Source of the DNA: Ignelater luminosus
Taxonomy: Eukaryota; Arthropoda; Insecta; Coleoptera; Elateridae
NCBI GenBank assembly: GCA_011009095.1
Contig: VTPC01005851.1
Span: 82,238 to 146,237, forward strand
DNA: 64,000 nt
Direction: 5' to 3'
The position numbers were made by a program, and so were the translations under genes. This document shows positions 48,774 to 59,830 of the stretch, in pieces (within the stretch, counting starts at the first letter, position 1; each line of letters begins with the position of its first letter). Below the pieces are notes generated by a model. It was not told the origin of the DNA. It searched no databases and saw only the letters and a program-made list of their open reading frames with translations.

Positions 48774-49517
48774 GCTCAGAACTTGGAACCATAGTGTCAG
48801 TAGATATATCAGAATGTAAAGATGAAGATCCCAGATGTGTCTTACATCGCAACACAAATACTACCTTCAAACTGACATTTAATCTAAGTAATAATACATT
48901 TATTAACAGTAATACATTTTATTTATAGAGGCAACCCATATAAACCTCTTCACACAGAAAAAAGATTTCAAATGAACCATAAGCCACTTATTATATTCAT
49001 AATTTTGAAAATATAATCTAAATAGGATAGTTTAACTTTTTCTGTGTGAACTGGGAATATCTATCATCAATAGCCAAATAGATGATACAACATAAAACAC
49101 TTAAAAAAATTCTGGCCCATATCAGTTTGGCTACTGATGTATTTAAAATTAAATAAATAAATTAGGTTTGCTAAAGCATATCTAATATGAATTTTAGAAG
49201 AAAATGTGGAAAAAGTAAAAGCTGTAGTTCATGGTGTTGTACTTGATGTTCCTGTACCATTCAATCTGCCAAATTCTGATGGTTGTGTCGATTCCGGCTT
49301 AAAATGTCCATTACAAGCTGGACAGGATTATACTTATGAAACAAGCTTGCCAGTTCTTAAAAAATACCCTAGGGTAAGAGCTGTTTATAATATAAATCTA
49401 CACAGTCAATAAATCTAAATATTTAATTTTTAGGTCACTGTCGATGTGAAATGGGAACTGCAAAATGAAAATGACAAAGATATTGTTTGTATAATGATAC
49501 CTTCAAAAATTCAGTAA
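48774..49517 (+). CDS. NPC2: NPC2-like protein, exons 2-4 (mature ML domain)
   Basis: Exons 48774-48887, 49198-49373 and 49434-49517 complete a 149-residue secreted protein with exon 1. All phases close. Conserved cysteines are 25, 40, 47, 93, 100 and 141, the usual three NPC2 disulfides. Motif text includes DGCVDSGLKCPLQAGQDYTY and the C-terminal VDVKWELQNENDKDIVCIMI. One N-glycosylation sequon (Asn54-Thr-Thr) is visible. NPC2/ML-domain proteins bind cholesterol or other lipids in the lysosome or outside the cell. In insects the family is expanded and also serves immunity and chemical sensing. Donor choice in exon 2 (CTAA|GTAATA) is slightly weak but gives the expected FNLKENVEKVKAVVHG. Confidence 0.92.
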
Positions 49518-51898
49518 TTTAGTGTAAATTATAAATAAAAATTTATTTTTTGATTCCATTTGTTTTAAATATTCTTTATTTCTGTTTAAAAAGTAACATA
49601 TAAACAAAAATTTTCTTTTAAATGTTTCAAATATTGTAATGCAGGTTCTGTGAAATCATGCAAATTAATCGTTTGTAAATTTGTTTTTAAAAATACTTCT
49701 CAGTTCACTAATTTCCTGTTTATCTTATTTACATCACAATAATTCATGTACATAAATACATATTCTGTAATTATTGTAAAATAAAGCATTTTATTGTTGA
49801 TTAAATAATCTAAATATGTTTCTTCTTATAAAAAAAGATCTATATGATAACTAATATATGAAACAATAACAAAATTGGAAAGTACTTGTTTTCTTTTTCT
49901 TTTAATTTGATTCAAAACTCTTTTAATACTTATAATTGCTACTTATATGGTTTGCATTTTCGTAAATACATATTATGTAGTACAAGGTTGAAGTGTTTTA
50001 AGTACAGGTAATTGTTTTCAAAAAACCTAAGCGAAGAATAATAACAGAAGTTAAATAAATAATCTGTACACCTATGTATTTATTAACTTCAAGGTGGTTA
50101 TTACAAAAAATGGAACCAAACAATAAACAATCATTATCAATTTTGTTATTCCTGTAGTAGGAGGAAAAAACTACTTTATTTAACAATAACTGTCTGAAAA
50201 TAAGGTGACTGAATCATACAGCAGAAGTTTAGTCAGTAAATGAAGTTTATAATTAGCTTATTTATTATTAGTTTAGCTAGAATTATCTTTAAGATCTTAG
50301 TTCCAATATATGTTTTACAAATAATGATTTGCCCATTGAATTTTAACTAACTGAGTCTACTAGTATTTTTCTCTAAGATCCTCACACATTTATCGAGAAG
50401 TGTAAAGAATTGGTTGGGTTTTTGAATAAGCTGGAATCAACTAAGCAATTGCAGTGCAATTTTTATAATACATTTAAACTTCCAATTTTTGATATTTTTC
50501 TTCAGTTTTCCATTCTTCATAAAGAATTTGAAAAAAGACTTAGCTGTTGTTTAATACTATCTGGACTTTCTTGACCACTTCCTGATACAATCACTATAGG
50601 AAGTGAAAAATTCTAGGGAATATTCAACAACTTTCGAGTTTTACAAAAATTTTGACCTGCAATATAACTTTCTTGGTTTTGTATCTAAGTATACTTCCTA
50701 GTGAACAAGGAGACATTTAACTTTATGTCACAAGCAGTTTCAATTTTTTCATACTTGGCAAATGGTTTGTTGAAATTAATTATTTCTATACATATGATTC
50801 AATATTTACAATCTCAGTGTTGTGTTACATTGCATAAACTGCCCAAAATTCTATGAAACCTCATAGTTTTTAATAATTAATTAATAATAATTAAAAATGA
50901 CAAATTATGATTATAAAATTTTATTTGAAGGAAGGTAATGTTCCAGTCTTTCTAAGGTAGGGTAGACACCTTACTTCATGTTTTTGCAACAAGCTGAGGA
51001 ATACGTTTCTAATTCAACACCTAGACAATAAGTACAATCAAGTACTAAACAGCAACTACATTTTACTTTTGAAATGCATTCTTTGGTTTTGCGAGAAATA
51101 CAATCCTTCCAACAAAAGCAGCAATAGTTCAACCATTGAGAAAATTTAAACGATTATGTTATAGGTCAGTTTTTGAATCTAGACCCATTTAGAATTAAGT
51201 GCTTTAGTGTACTATTGTATCCCAGCGATGACTCGGATTCGTAAAACACTTGATTATTTGAATTAACAATTTATTAATATATAATTATTAATGTTAACAA
51301 AACTGAATACAGAATACAAAATGAGTGCAGAATGCAGAGTGAATGAATTGTTTTAAAATGTAGAAAGTAATGTTATCTTGTATACACTTTTAAAGTTCAT
51401 TTTCTAGAACGTACAAAGAGCAGAGATGGAAACTTTGAATTCAGACAAATATGTGTATGAATCTAATATTTGTAATAACATTAATAGCAATGATAATTGT
51501 TCGATAAGTTGGTCTAAACAAAATAATGATTCTATCAATAATAACTGTTACTGATTATTAATTATTTAAATAAATAATTAAACCTATTATTAATTGAATC
51601 CCAATTAATTAAACATGTAAAATGAATAAAAAAAAAATTATAAGAATATAACATGAAGCTAACAGTACAGTTCTAGCTAAGACATGATCGTTGTCCGTAA
51701 TAGAAGCTAGAGACTACACATTGCACCACGATCCAGACATAACTAATAATGGACATAGGCTTTGACTGTTATAATATAGAAAACATGGGTTAAGTAAAGG
51801 GAAATAGAAGATTAAAAGTTTTGGTGAACTTGTACAGTCAGGATAATCCTAAACGGGTCTAAATTCAAAAATTGAACTGTAGCAACTTGGATAAAATA
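49518..51898. other. NPC2 3' UTR and AT-rich intergenic DNA
   Basis: I recognise no gene. The frame at 49998-50186 (-) lacks resemblance to known proteins. The sequence is AT-rich with no clear repeats. Confidence 0.45.
49534..49539 (+). promoter_or_regulatory. Candidate poly(A) signal of NPC2
   Basis: AATAAA occurs 17 bases after the stop codon. A second AATAAA at 49780-49785 is a more usual distance away, so either may be used. Confidence 0.4.
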
Positions 51899-51900
51899 TA

Positions 51901-52444
51901 CAGGGTCGCTAAAAAGTATGGAAACACGCTACCCCGCAGAAACGGTAAGAGATAGACAAATGAAATTTGGAGAGCTTAAAGTAGGTATTTTTTGTCATGT
52001 TTTGCGAAGGTAATTAAAAACAAATCTTCAATTGTTTTTTCGTTTTTAATTACCTTCGCAAAACATGGCAAACAATGCCCACTTTAATATCTCCAAATTT
52101 CATTTGTCTATCTCTTACCGTTTTTGCAGGAGTAGCGTGTTTCCAGGGAAACCCCTGACAAAAGAATAGCGATTATCTCCAAAGTCTTTCAAGTTAAGTA
52201 TAGCAACCCTTATATCACTGAATTCGCCTTTAAAATCTCTATCGAGATATGGGGTCATATACAGGGTGATCCATTTAAAGAAATCCAAGATGGCGGCCGT
52301 ACGGAAAAACAATTAAAGATTTGTTTTTAATTACCTTCGCAAAACATGGCAAAACATACCTACTTTAAGCTCTCCGAATTTCATTTGTCTCTCTTTTACC
52401 GTTTCTGCGGGGGTAGCGTGTTTCCATACTTTTTAGCGACCCTG
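51901..52444. mobile_element. Mariner-type foldback element with TA target site
   Basis: The ends are perfect 35-base inverted repeats beginning CAGGGTCGCTAAAAAGTATG and are flanked by TA on both sides (51899-51900, 52445-52446). Longer arms of about 110-145 bp share AACGGTAAGAGATAGACAAA, GAGAGCTTAAAGTAGGTAT and TTGCGAAGGTAATTAAAAAC. Three copies of this arm are present: one forward (51901-52029) and two inverse (52035-52144 and 52300-52444). A second terminal-like word, CAGGGTGATCCATTTAAAG, lies at 52264-52282. No transposase is encoded. I infer a composite or nested non-autonomous Tc1/mariner element. Confidence 0.8.
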
Positions 52445-52529
52445 TATATTACATAATCACTACGCATTAGCTAATTTAATAAATGTGTAAATACGTTAAG
52501 GTATTTTAAGTAATTTTAAATGTTTCTTC

Positions 52530-55165
52530 TCTTTGAAGTATTGCGTTGCTTTCTGAGACGCTTTCATTTGCTCTCATCCTCATCAGAATATTTTTAAGTC
52601 ACTGGCTTCATTCTCATAGAAATCAAAATTTTTCCTCTGCGACTTTAAGAAATCTAAGAGTGAATTTCAAAGACGAACGGCACTTTGAAGTTCTATTGCT
52701 TCACTTTGCAGAGAAGTGCTAACTGTATTAATACGGTTAAGAATGGTTGCCCAAAAGTCCGTCATGATGACATTTTCCTTCTTCGGCATTTTTTTTCTAT
52801 AGGCAATTGGCCTCATGAATTGTCTCTGGCTTCTTTGCAAAGCATTTTGAAAACTACTGTAACCCTTCGATAAGGCTCTTGTCGCGTCGGCTCTGGCGCT
52901 CCACCTTGTGTCGTTTATTTTTTTGGGAACTAGAGCACGGTTCGTTTGATCACTCTGATTAACTTGATCATAACCGCCCAACGATGGGTTGAGGTTGAGA
53001 AAAAGTTGTACAGTGCCTGAACAAATCTAAAGAAAGGAATCGCGTCAATGCAGCTTTCAACTAAACTAAGCGAGTGTGCTGCACACGGAATGTAAATTGC
53101 AAGCTTATTAGTATCAAAAATATGAAATTGAAGACCATTGTAGCAGCAGCCTGACATGTTGGCCGAGTTATCGCAAGATTGTCCTCGAATATTGTTAATG
53201 TCAATGCCAGATACTTGTTTAAGAAATTCAATACGGCTGTAGCAAGGGCTTCTTCAGTGTGACTGCCTATAGGGATGAATGTAAAAAAACGTTCATTCAC
53301 TTTTCCATCAGACGATCTAACATATCTCATCAATATTCAGTTAACTAATCTACGTGAGACATGTCTGGTGTCGAATCAACACTTAGAGATCCATATAGCA
53401 CCGGACGTCCATTGGACGTTATTTGTCATCCAAATTTCGTCCAGACGTCCATGGACGTAAATTGGACATCCATTGGACGATCGTTGATGGACGTCTACTG
53501 GACATCCATTTGTCATCCAAAACCGTCCAAATTATGCCCAAAGGTCGTCCAGATTATGTTCAAACATCGTCCGAATTATGTATGTCCAAGAATCGTCCGA
53601 ATTACGCCCAAAAATCGTCCGAATTATGTTCAAATTACGTACAAAAATGTACAAATTACGTTGAGTAACGGACGTCCGTAGGGTGTTCAAAGTTGTGACA
53701 AACGGACGTCCACTGGACATCCATCCACCAAAGTTTGGACGTCTAATGGACATCCATAGGATGTCCGTGTGCTATATGGGGAATAATACTTCGTTTCTTT
53801 GATTTCTTCTACAATAACATTCAAAACCTTTTTCCTCAATATTTCAATCATGTCTTCACAAATTGTGGAAGATAAATAAGAGGATTTTCCTCTGCCCTGA
53901 TCACCACATTTTGCTAAAGAAAACTCAAAAAAGGATCGTACTCCGCAATTAACTCTAAAATCCCCAAGTACTTGGATCCAATATTCACGTTCTTTATCGA
54001 ACTGAACTTCCAAAGAACTGTATCAGAGTAAAAATGTCACGATATTAAAAATGTGAATTAATACATAAATAGCATAAAAGAAAGCCTCGATGGTATTAAA
54101 AACAAAACTTTCTTTATTGTTAAATTAATGAAGATTACAAGTAATTAAGACTGCAATAGGAATGTCAAAGGTCTAATTAAAGTGAGAAAGTATAGCTTAA
54201 GGATTACAATTTTCCTTTCTTAATTAACCAAAATATGTATAAATAGAAAATACAGAAAAACACAGAGACTCTTTTTCCACTGACCATGGACACATTACTA
54301 AGTAAGTAATATTTTTAGTTTTTATTCTTGTATTGTTATGTCTTGTTTTATATTATTTTTGTGCAAACATATTAAGCTATGAAAACGTAGAATAAATTTG
54401 TGTAAAACCTCTTCCTGTGTCTAATTTTTAACATCAGAGAACCCAGATTATCGACGTAATAGTGTTGCTAGTGGTACTAGAGCTGACCGACTGGTAACAG
54501 AACTGTCAATTCATCCCTGTGATCTTCTTCTGTTTATTAGTGTCTGTATACACGATCGATGAGCTGTGCAATTTCATTTGGTTTGAAGCATTCTTCCAAT
54601 CAGAAAATCCATTAGCAAATTGTGTTCTTTCAGGTTCTCTAAAAAGTACGCATGGAAAGCAGTATATGTTTCCATTCGTTGGAGAGTACATGAGCCACTC
54701 TCATTTGATTTGTGCTCCACTTACATGTTTACAAAAGATCATGGAACGGGAAAGAATTCTTGTGATCTTCACACTGTCTGGCTGAAGCTGAAAAATCGCC
54801 ATCCAAATTTTGACACTCGGGTGGATCTCTTGAACACCAAAACATCCACACCTCTTCTGTAATATTTTACTATAATCCTGTCATTTTGGTACTCCGGTCC
54901 AAATTTATCTCTAATTTGATTATGCAACTGAATTTCCGACTCCATATCTCCTTCCTCCAGCATTTCAACATTATCCTTTTTAGGTGTTTGTTCAAGTAAT
55001 GGATTTAGTACCTCTGTTAGGACCATATCATTTACTTTATATTTAGACATAGACCTTCTGTAGGTTTCCATGTAAAACCAAGTTCAAAAAGATTGTGAGC
55101 CTTTTATTGTTTCATCTAGCTTTTTAGCCTTTTCATGATATTTTTTCCGTTTTTCTGCACCACTC
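52530..55165 (-). pseudogene. hAT-family transposase (ZMYM1-like), decayed and interrupted
   Basis: The minus strand carries, in order, an N-terminal part (55071-54769, KDNVEMLEEGDMESEIQLHN) and a TTF-type zinc finger (54691-54506, YSPTNGNIYCFPCVLFREPE ... GFSDWKNASNQ). Next comes the catalytic core start (54013-53790), then the 389 bp insertion, then SVDSTPDMSHVD near 53370. After that are RYVRSSDGKVNERF (53330), AANMSGCCYNGLQF-type text (53160), CAAHSLSLVESC and, at 52981-52667, NDTRWSARADATRALSKGYS. The frame changes at several points. The C-terminal dimerisation region is missing beyond about 52530. The family resembles the hAT proteins often annotated as zinc finger MYM-type 1-like. It is dead. 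Confidence 0.8.
53391..53779. mobile_element. 389 bp GGACGTCC-rich element with terminal inverted repeats
   Basis: Left end CCATATAGCACCGGACGTCC and right end (inverse) CCATATAGCACACGGACATC form terminal inverted repeats. The element sits inside the hAT transposase gene, which resumes on the other side. The two outer thirds are clusters of TGGACGTCCA-like palindromes. The middle (about 53527-53650) is five copies of a ~22 bp unit close to CGTCCGAATTATGTTCAAA. Removing CCATATAG...CTATATGG leaves the hAT frame KYYSIS nearly intact, with no evident target duplication. No coding capacity: frames through it are repeat artefacts. Superfamily unknown. Confidence 0.75.
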
Positions 55166-55169
55166 TGGT

Positions 55170-55730
55170 ACCTCTTTTTCTCTTGTACTGACGTCTTGTT
55201 TCTGTAAGAGAGAAAGAGAATAGACCTCAGTCTAAAATATACAGCAACTACATTCCCATTGAATTAATTGTATAGGAATCGGTGCCAACCGGTTTGTCTA
55301 CTGTTTGTATTTAATTTTATAGTCCATACAATTCAAACAGCATGGATTAAAAAATCTCCCAAAAAAGTTATCAAACACAAAAATTCAAAATATTGAAAAA
55401 CGCTGTAAAATATGTAAAATTAGATTGATTACACACATTCTACCATTCTCGATAACAAAGTATTGATAGCCTTTTCTTATTTATTAAATTTAAATAAAAC
55501 AACTGTAATTACCTAGTTTTGACTAATATAAGGTTAGAACAAATAGTAGTTAAACAAAGCAATGTGCAGTAGCGCAAGTGACACACTCATCAACTGATAA
55601 ACATGTACTGATGAGTCATACCTCAGTTTGTCAACTGTTTATTCTTTCTGTAGCACGTTGAATTAGGTTATCTCCATCCTTGTGGACAATTGAACTATTA
55701 TGAATAATGCCATTTCACAGTACAGATAGA
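55170..55730. other. Intergenic spacer between hAT relic and LINE
   Basis: AT-rich; no frame, repeat or RNA gene recognised. Confidence 0.5.
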
Positions 55731-55879
55731 ATAATAATAATAACTTTATTTATTTAGCACAGCTATTATAAGAATACTCTATATCAGAAGAAACGAACAT
55801 TACAAATACATCTTTAAGTTGTTAATATTAATTCAGTTACAAGTTAAGAACTTAATATAATCGATTAATTTACTTCTAA

Positions 55880-58540
55880 ATATGTTGTACTGTGCAATAT
55901 TTTATATCACCAGGCAAATTGTTATACATAATAAGTCCTCTGTAGAATAATATATTATATAGCTTTGTAATTGTCACTACTTCAATATAAAAATCTGTTC
56001 TATATCTTGTATTATATGAATGTACGGTATTAACATAATTTAACTTGCTACATAAATAATTAGGTGTTACATAATTTTTAATTTTATAAATAAAATCCAA
56101 TGTTTAAAAGTAATACGCTGTTTAACATTCATAAAACTTAAGTTATTTAACATTAATTCAATTGGAGTATCTTTTTACATTGCAATATTAATCTCATGGC
56201 CTTATTTTGTAATTTCTGTAATTGGTTGATTTGGTTCAAGTTACAATTAAACAATATTGAAGAGCAATAATCAAAATGTGGACCCATTAAGGACTTATAT
56301 AGTAATATTCTAGTATTCATAGTAATATTTCTATAAATTCTAATTAAATATAGTTTCTGTGATAGTTTATTAAGTATATAATTTACCTGATTTTTAAGTT
56401 AAATTATTATGAATAAGGACTCCTAGATATTTCATTTCAGTTACTCTCTGAAGAATATGACCATTTATTTGGATATTAATATTTATAATACAATTAGCAT
56501 ATATTTTGATTTATTAAAATTTAAACTGAAACTGTTATCACTTAGCCATGTGTGTATATGAGCTAAATCTTCATTTATTAATTTAACCATATCATCAATA
56601 TTATTATTTATCACCTTCTATATATAACATTGTATCATGTGCAAACATAATTATCTTACTATTATGAACATATCTAGTGGTATCATTGATATATAAATTG
56701 AAGAGAATCAGTCCAAATATTGTTCCTTGTGGAACACCATAATTATTGTTGATCGCCTAAGAAATGCTGTTATTAAATTTAACTTTTTCTGTACGATTTG
56801 TTAGATAATCTTTAATCCATTTTAGCACACACCCTCTAATACCAATTTAATTTATAAGCTAACACATCTCTGTTAATAGTTTCAAAGGCTCTCTTAAAGT
56901 CTAGAAATATAGCTATTATGATTTTATTACTTTCTATCTGCCTAAACCATTAGATATAACAGCTTCACACGAGTGACCTTTACAAAAACCAGATTGGTTT
57001 TCCACTAACACTTCATTCTCATCACAAAATCGAACAATCTGGTCCTTAACTTCGGCTTCAAATATCTTTTCAAATATCGAAACTGTGTTGATTGGTCTAA
57101 AATCCTCACATTTCGATGAATTAACTATTTTTGGCACGGATGTCACATATGCATTTTTTAGTTGTTCTGGAAAGATTCCTTTTTGCAGTGATGTATTCAA
57201 TACTTCCAAGAATCGGTTACCTATTACTTCAAAAGAATCCCTTACGATGTTGGTAGTTAATAAAGTGTCTAATTCAGTTGTAACTTTTAAAGATTTGATT
57301 ATTTTTCTTATCTTCTTGATAGTTACTATTTCGAAGGTTTCAAAATTTCCTTTAGTCTCAATATTGTCGAGAATATACTGTATGTTGTCATTTGTCTTTA
57401 TGTTACTTCTAATTTCTTCAATACTTAGAACAAAGTAAATATTAAATTTCTCAGCAATCTGTTTTTCATCTGTTTCAATTACAGAATTAAATAGAATATG
57501 TTCTTTAGTTGTTACTTTTTTATGTGGTAGCAAATTCTTTAATCTTTTCCAAAGTTCCTTACCTTGAACATTTCTCACAGTTCTTTTTAGGTACTGTTCC
57601 TTACTATTTCGAATCATATTTAGAACTAAATTTCTTTATTCTTTATAATTATTCCAATCTTGTGTGTTCTTTGTGAACATTGCTCTTTTAAATCTTTCAT
57701 CTCTTTCTCTCATATTTTCAATAATTTCCCCTGTGATCCACTTATGTTCTTGGTATTTATATGTAATTTTTATATCTCTTATAGGATAATTGTTGTTTAC
57801 AACATTTAAAATACTATTAACCCAAGTATTAGTCAATATATTTACATCTATCTCAGTACTATTCCACAGAGTTTGCAGTAATTCGTCTTAAAGTAACATT
57901 TTATTGTAGTTACGAAGTGTATCATCAAGTTTATTTTTAATTTCAATACTTATGATAGAATGGTCACTAATTTTTGGCGTTAGTATTACCTCATGTTGAA
58001 TATTATTTATATTTGAGATGAAGTAATCAATTAATGTACTGGAGCATTGTACTGTTCTTGTTGGTCCTTTAACCAGCTGAAATAATCCACGTCTCTATAT
58101 TACTTCTTTTATTTTATTTACATAATATGCTGATTTTAAGTAACCCAAATTAAAATCCCCAACGATAATAATGGTTGAAATCGATATTTCCAGGAAATGA
58201 TCAAAATATTCAATAAATAAATTATCATTCACTTGTGGTGGATGATACAATGTTATTAGGTAACTTTCAGATTGTAACATTAATTTTATTCTCTCTTATT
58301 AGTCTCATTTATTATCACTTTATATTTACCTCCTACATTCACATAAAATGTGACACCTCCCATTCTCCTGTTGTTATTGTATGTACTTTTCATATTGTAA
58401 CCTGGTATTGAGAATTCTAATTGACTAATATTTTTGTCCAAATGGGTTTCTGATAGACAAATAATAAATGGCTTAATGCGTTGTACTACAACAAATATCT
58501 CATTGGCAATTAAAATATATAATTTTACTTACATCTTGTT
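55880..58540 (-). pseudogene. LINE ORF2: AP endonuclease plus reverse transcriptase
   Basis: The endonuclease shows IICLSETHLDKNISQLEFSI, then GGVTFYVNVGGKY (58540-58300), and TIIIVGDFNLGYL (58095-58280). A linker follows (57836-57636). RT begins in the frame 57617-56934 with EDFRPINTVSIFEKIFEAEV and VENQSGFCKGHSCEAV. It continues with DFKRAFETINR (about 56900), NNYGVPQGTIFGLILFNLYI (about 56730) and FAHDTMLYIEGD near 56640. The catalytic FADD motif is therefore changed to FAHD. The C-terminal part ends with LCSKLNYVNTVHSYNTRYRT at 56100-55876. Stops and frame changes separate the blocks, so no active protein is made. Confidence 0.8.
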
Positions 58541-58550
58541 TCATTAGTTG

Positions 58551-59545
58551 CTATAGGTTGTACTTAACTTTCCCCTGCTCTTTATCAACCATTCTTTTGT
58601 AGCAGGAACAGCTCAAAGCTTTCGCTGAATGATTAATATCTAATTCAATTTTAAATTTGTCCTTCGCAATCATGCAATTTTTGCATTTCAGGTAATTTGC
58701 AAGGCAATCGGAAGCTTTATGCTCTTCACCACATTTATAGCAAGTGATAATAATAATCATAAATAAATAACTTTATTCTTCCAGTTTTAATAATTCATTT
58801 GTAGGTCTCCGTTTCTACCTCAATTATTATGTTGCCATATTTCTTTATCATATTTAGATACTTCTTAACAATTTTTGGTTTACACTGTAAGATATCTCTA
58901 TTTTGTTCTTTTAATGCATCAACAATATCATCATTCTCATACTTGTAAATATCCTCTTCAATACCTGTAATTATAATTTTAGGCTTTTTAAATTCTCCCT
59001 CTACTATTTCATAATTATTATCCAATTTTTCTTCAGCTTTGTTATTAATTATACTTTTTGAAGTTTCATTTGAACAATTAATTATCACTCCACCATTTTT
59101 AATATTTTTTAAACTTTCAACTCCTACAGCCATTTTAGTTGGATCTAGTTGGAGTTCAATATCGTCTCGGGTTCTTTTATTTGTTTGATTTTCATCTTTA
59201 GATTTAATTAGTAAAACTTCATTTTTCTTAACTGTTTTGGAGTATTTCGCTATTTTCTCTTCTGTTACCCGTACTAAGTTATTCATTATGTCACTATTAC
59301 TCTTGATAAGTTCCGTTTGTTCATTTAGTTTTTCAATGCATCCCATTATTAATTTTTTTAATTCTTTAATTTCACTTTTTATGCATACTTTGCAAGTATA
59401 ATTAATATTCATATTATTTATGATTACGTTATGCTCTTCTACTTTAAGTTTTGCACATTTGCTGTGAAATTTTTCATTGCAAATAATGCGTAAAACTATC
59501 ATTTCTTTTTATATCTTGTTCACACCATCTACAACAACCAGCCAT
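58551..59545 (-). pseudogene. LINE ORF1: PHD-type finger, coiled coil, CCHC knuckle
   Basis: The frame starts MAGCCRWCEQDIKRNDSF and shifts by one base near 59500 into IICNEKFHSKCAKLKVEEHN and YTCKVC. Together these give the Cys/His spacing of a PHD-like zinc finger. A Lys/Glu-rich, coiled-coil-prone stretch follows (59350-59200). Next is an RRM-like or structured part with KPKIIITGIEEDIYKYENDD near 58960. After a stop and frame change comes a zinc knuckle CYKCGEEHKASDCLANYLKC (58745-58680). ORF1 proteins of this type bind element RNA. The breaks make this copy non-functional. Confidence 0.65.
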
Positions 59546-59830
59546 TTTACATTTAAAAAAATTATAGGATTCACTATCATTCACGCACTTAAGTTTTCTA
59601 CCGTAAACTGATATCTCTTTGGTTCATTAACAGTTATTATACACGTACATGCACAGATTGTAATTCTGCACTCACACGTGGCGTGGTTCGCAAAACAAAA
59701 ATCAAACACCGCCGTCTAGCACATGTCTGCTTTGTTTGCAGACCGGAACTCGTGTAGAAGTATATAAGATTTCCATTTAATGCTCTCACGTTTTAAACTA
59801 AGAGCCGTATGAACAACTAATCATAAAATA

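Larger units (their letters stand above)
55731..59830 (-). mobile_element. Nearly full-length CR1/Jockey-group LINE
   Basis: A two-ORF non-LTR retrotransposon is laid out 5' to 3' on the minus strand. A presumed 5' UTR (59830-59546) comes first, then ORF1 (59545-58551) and ORF2 (about 58540-55880). The 3' tail ends in TTATTATTATTATTCT, the short-repeat tail typical of this group. ORF order, the AP-type endonuclease and the RT style place it in the CR1/Jockey group. Start of the element is set by the drop in G+C near 59830 and is approximate. Decay is light compared with other elements here, so the insertion is probably among the younger ones. Confidence 0.8.

Noticed and set aside
53361..53753. 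Frames of 73-106 codons on both strands rich in RPNYVQ-type repeats
   Set aside because: They are read-through of the 22 bp tandem repeats and GGACGTCC palindromes in the inserted element.
53391..53779. CRISPR-like array (regular repeats with spacers)
   Set aside because: The repeats are direct minisatellite units without unique spacers, in an animal genome and inside a transposon.
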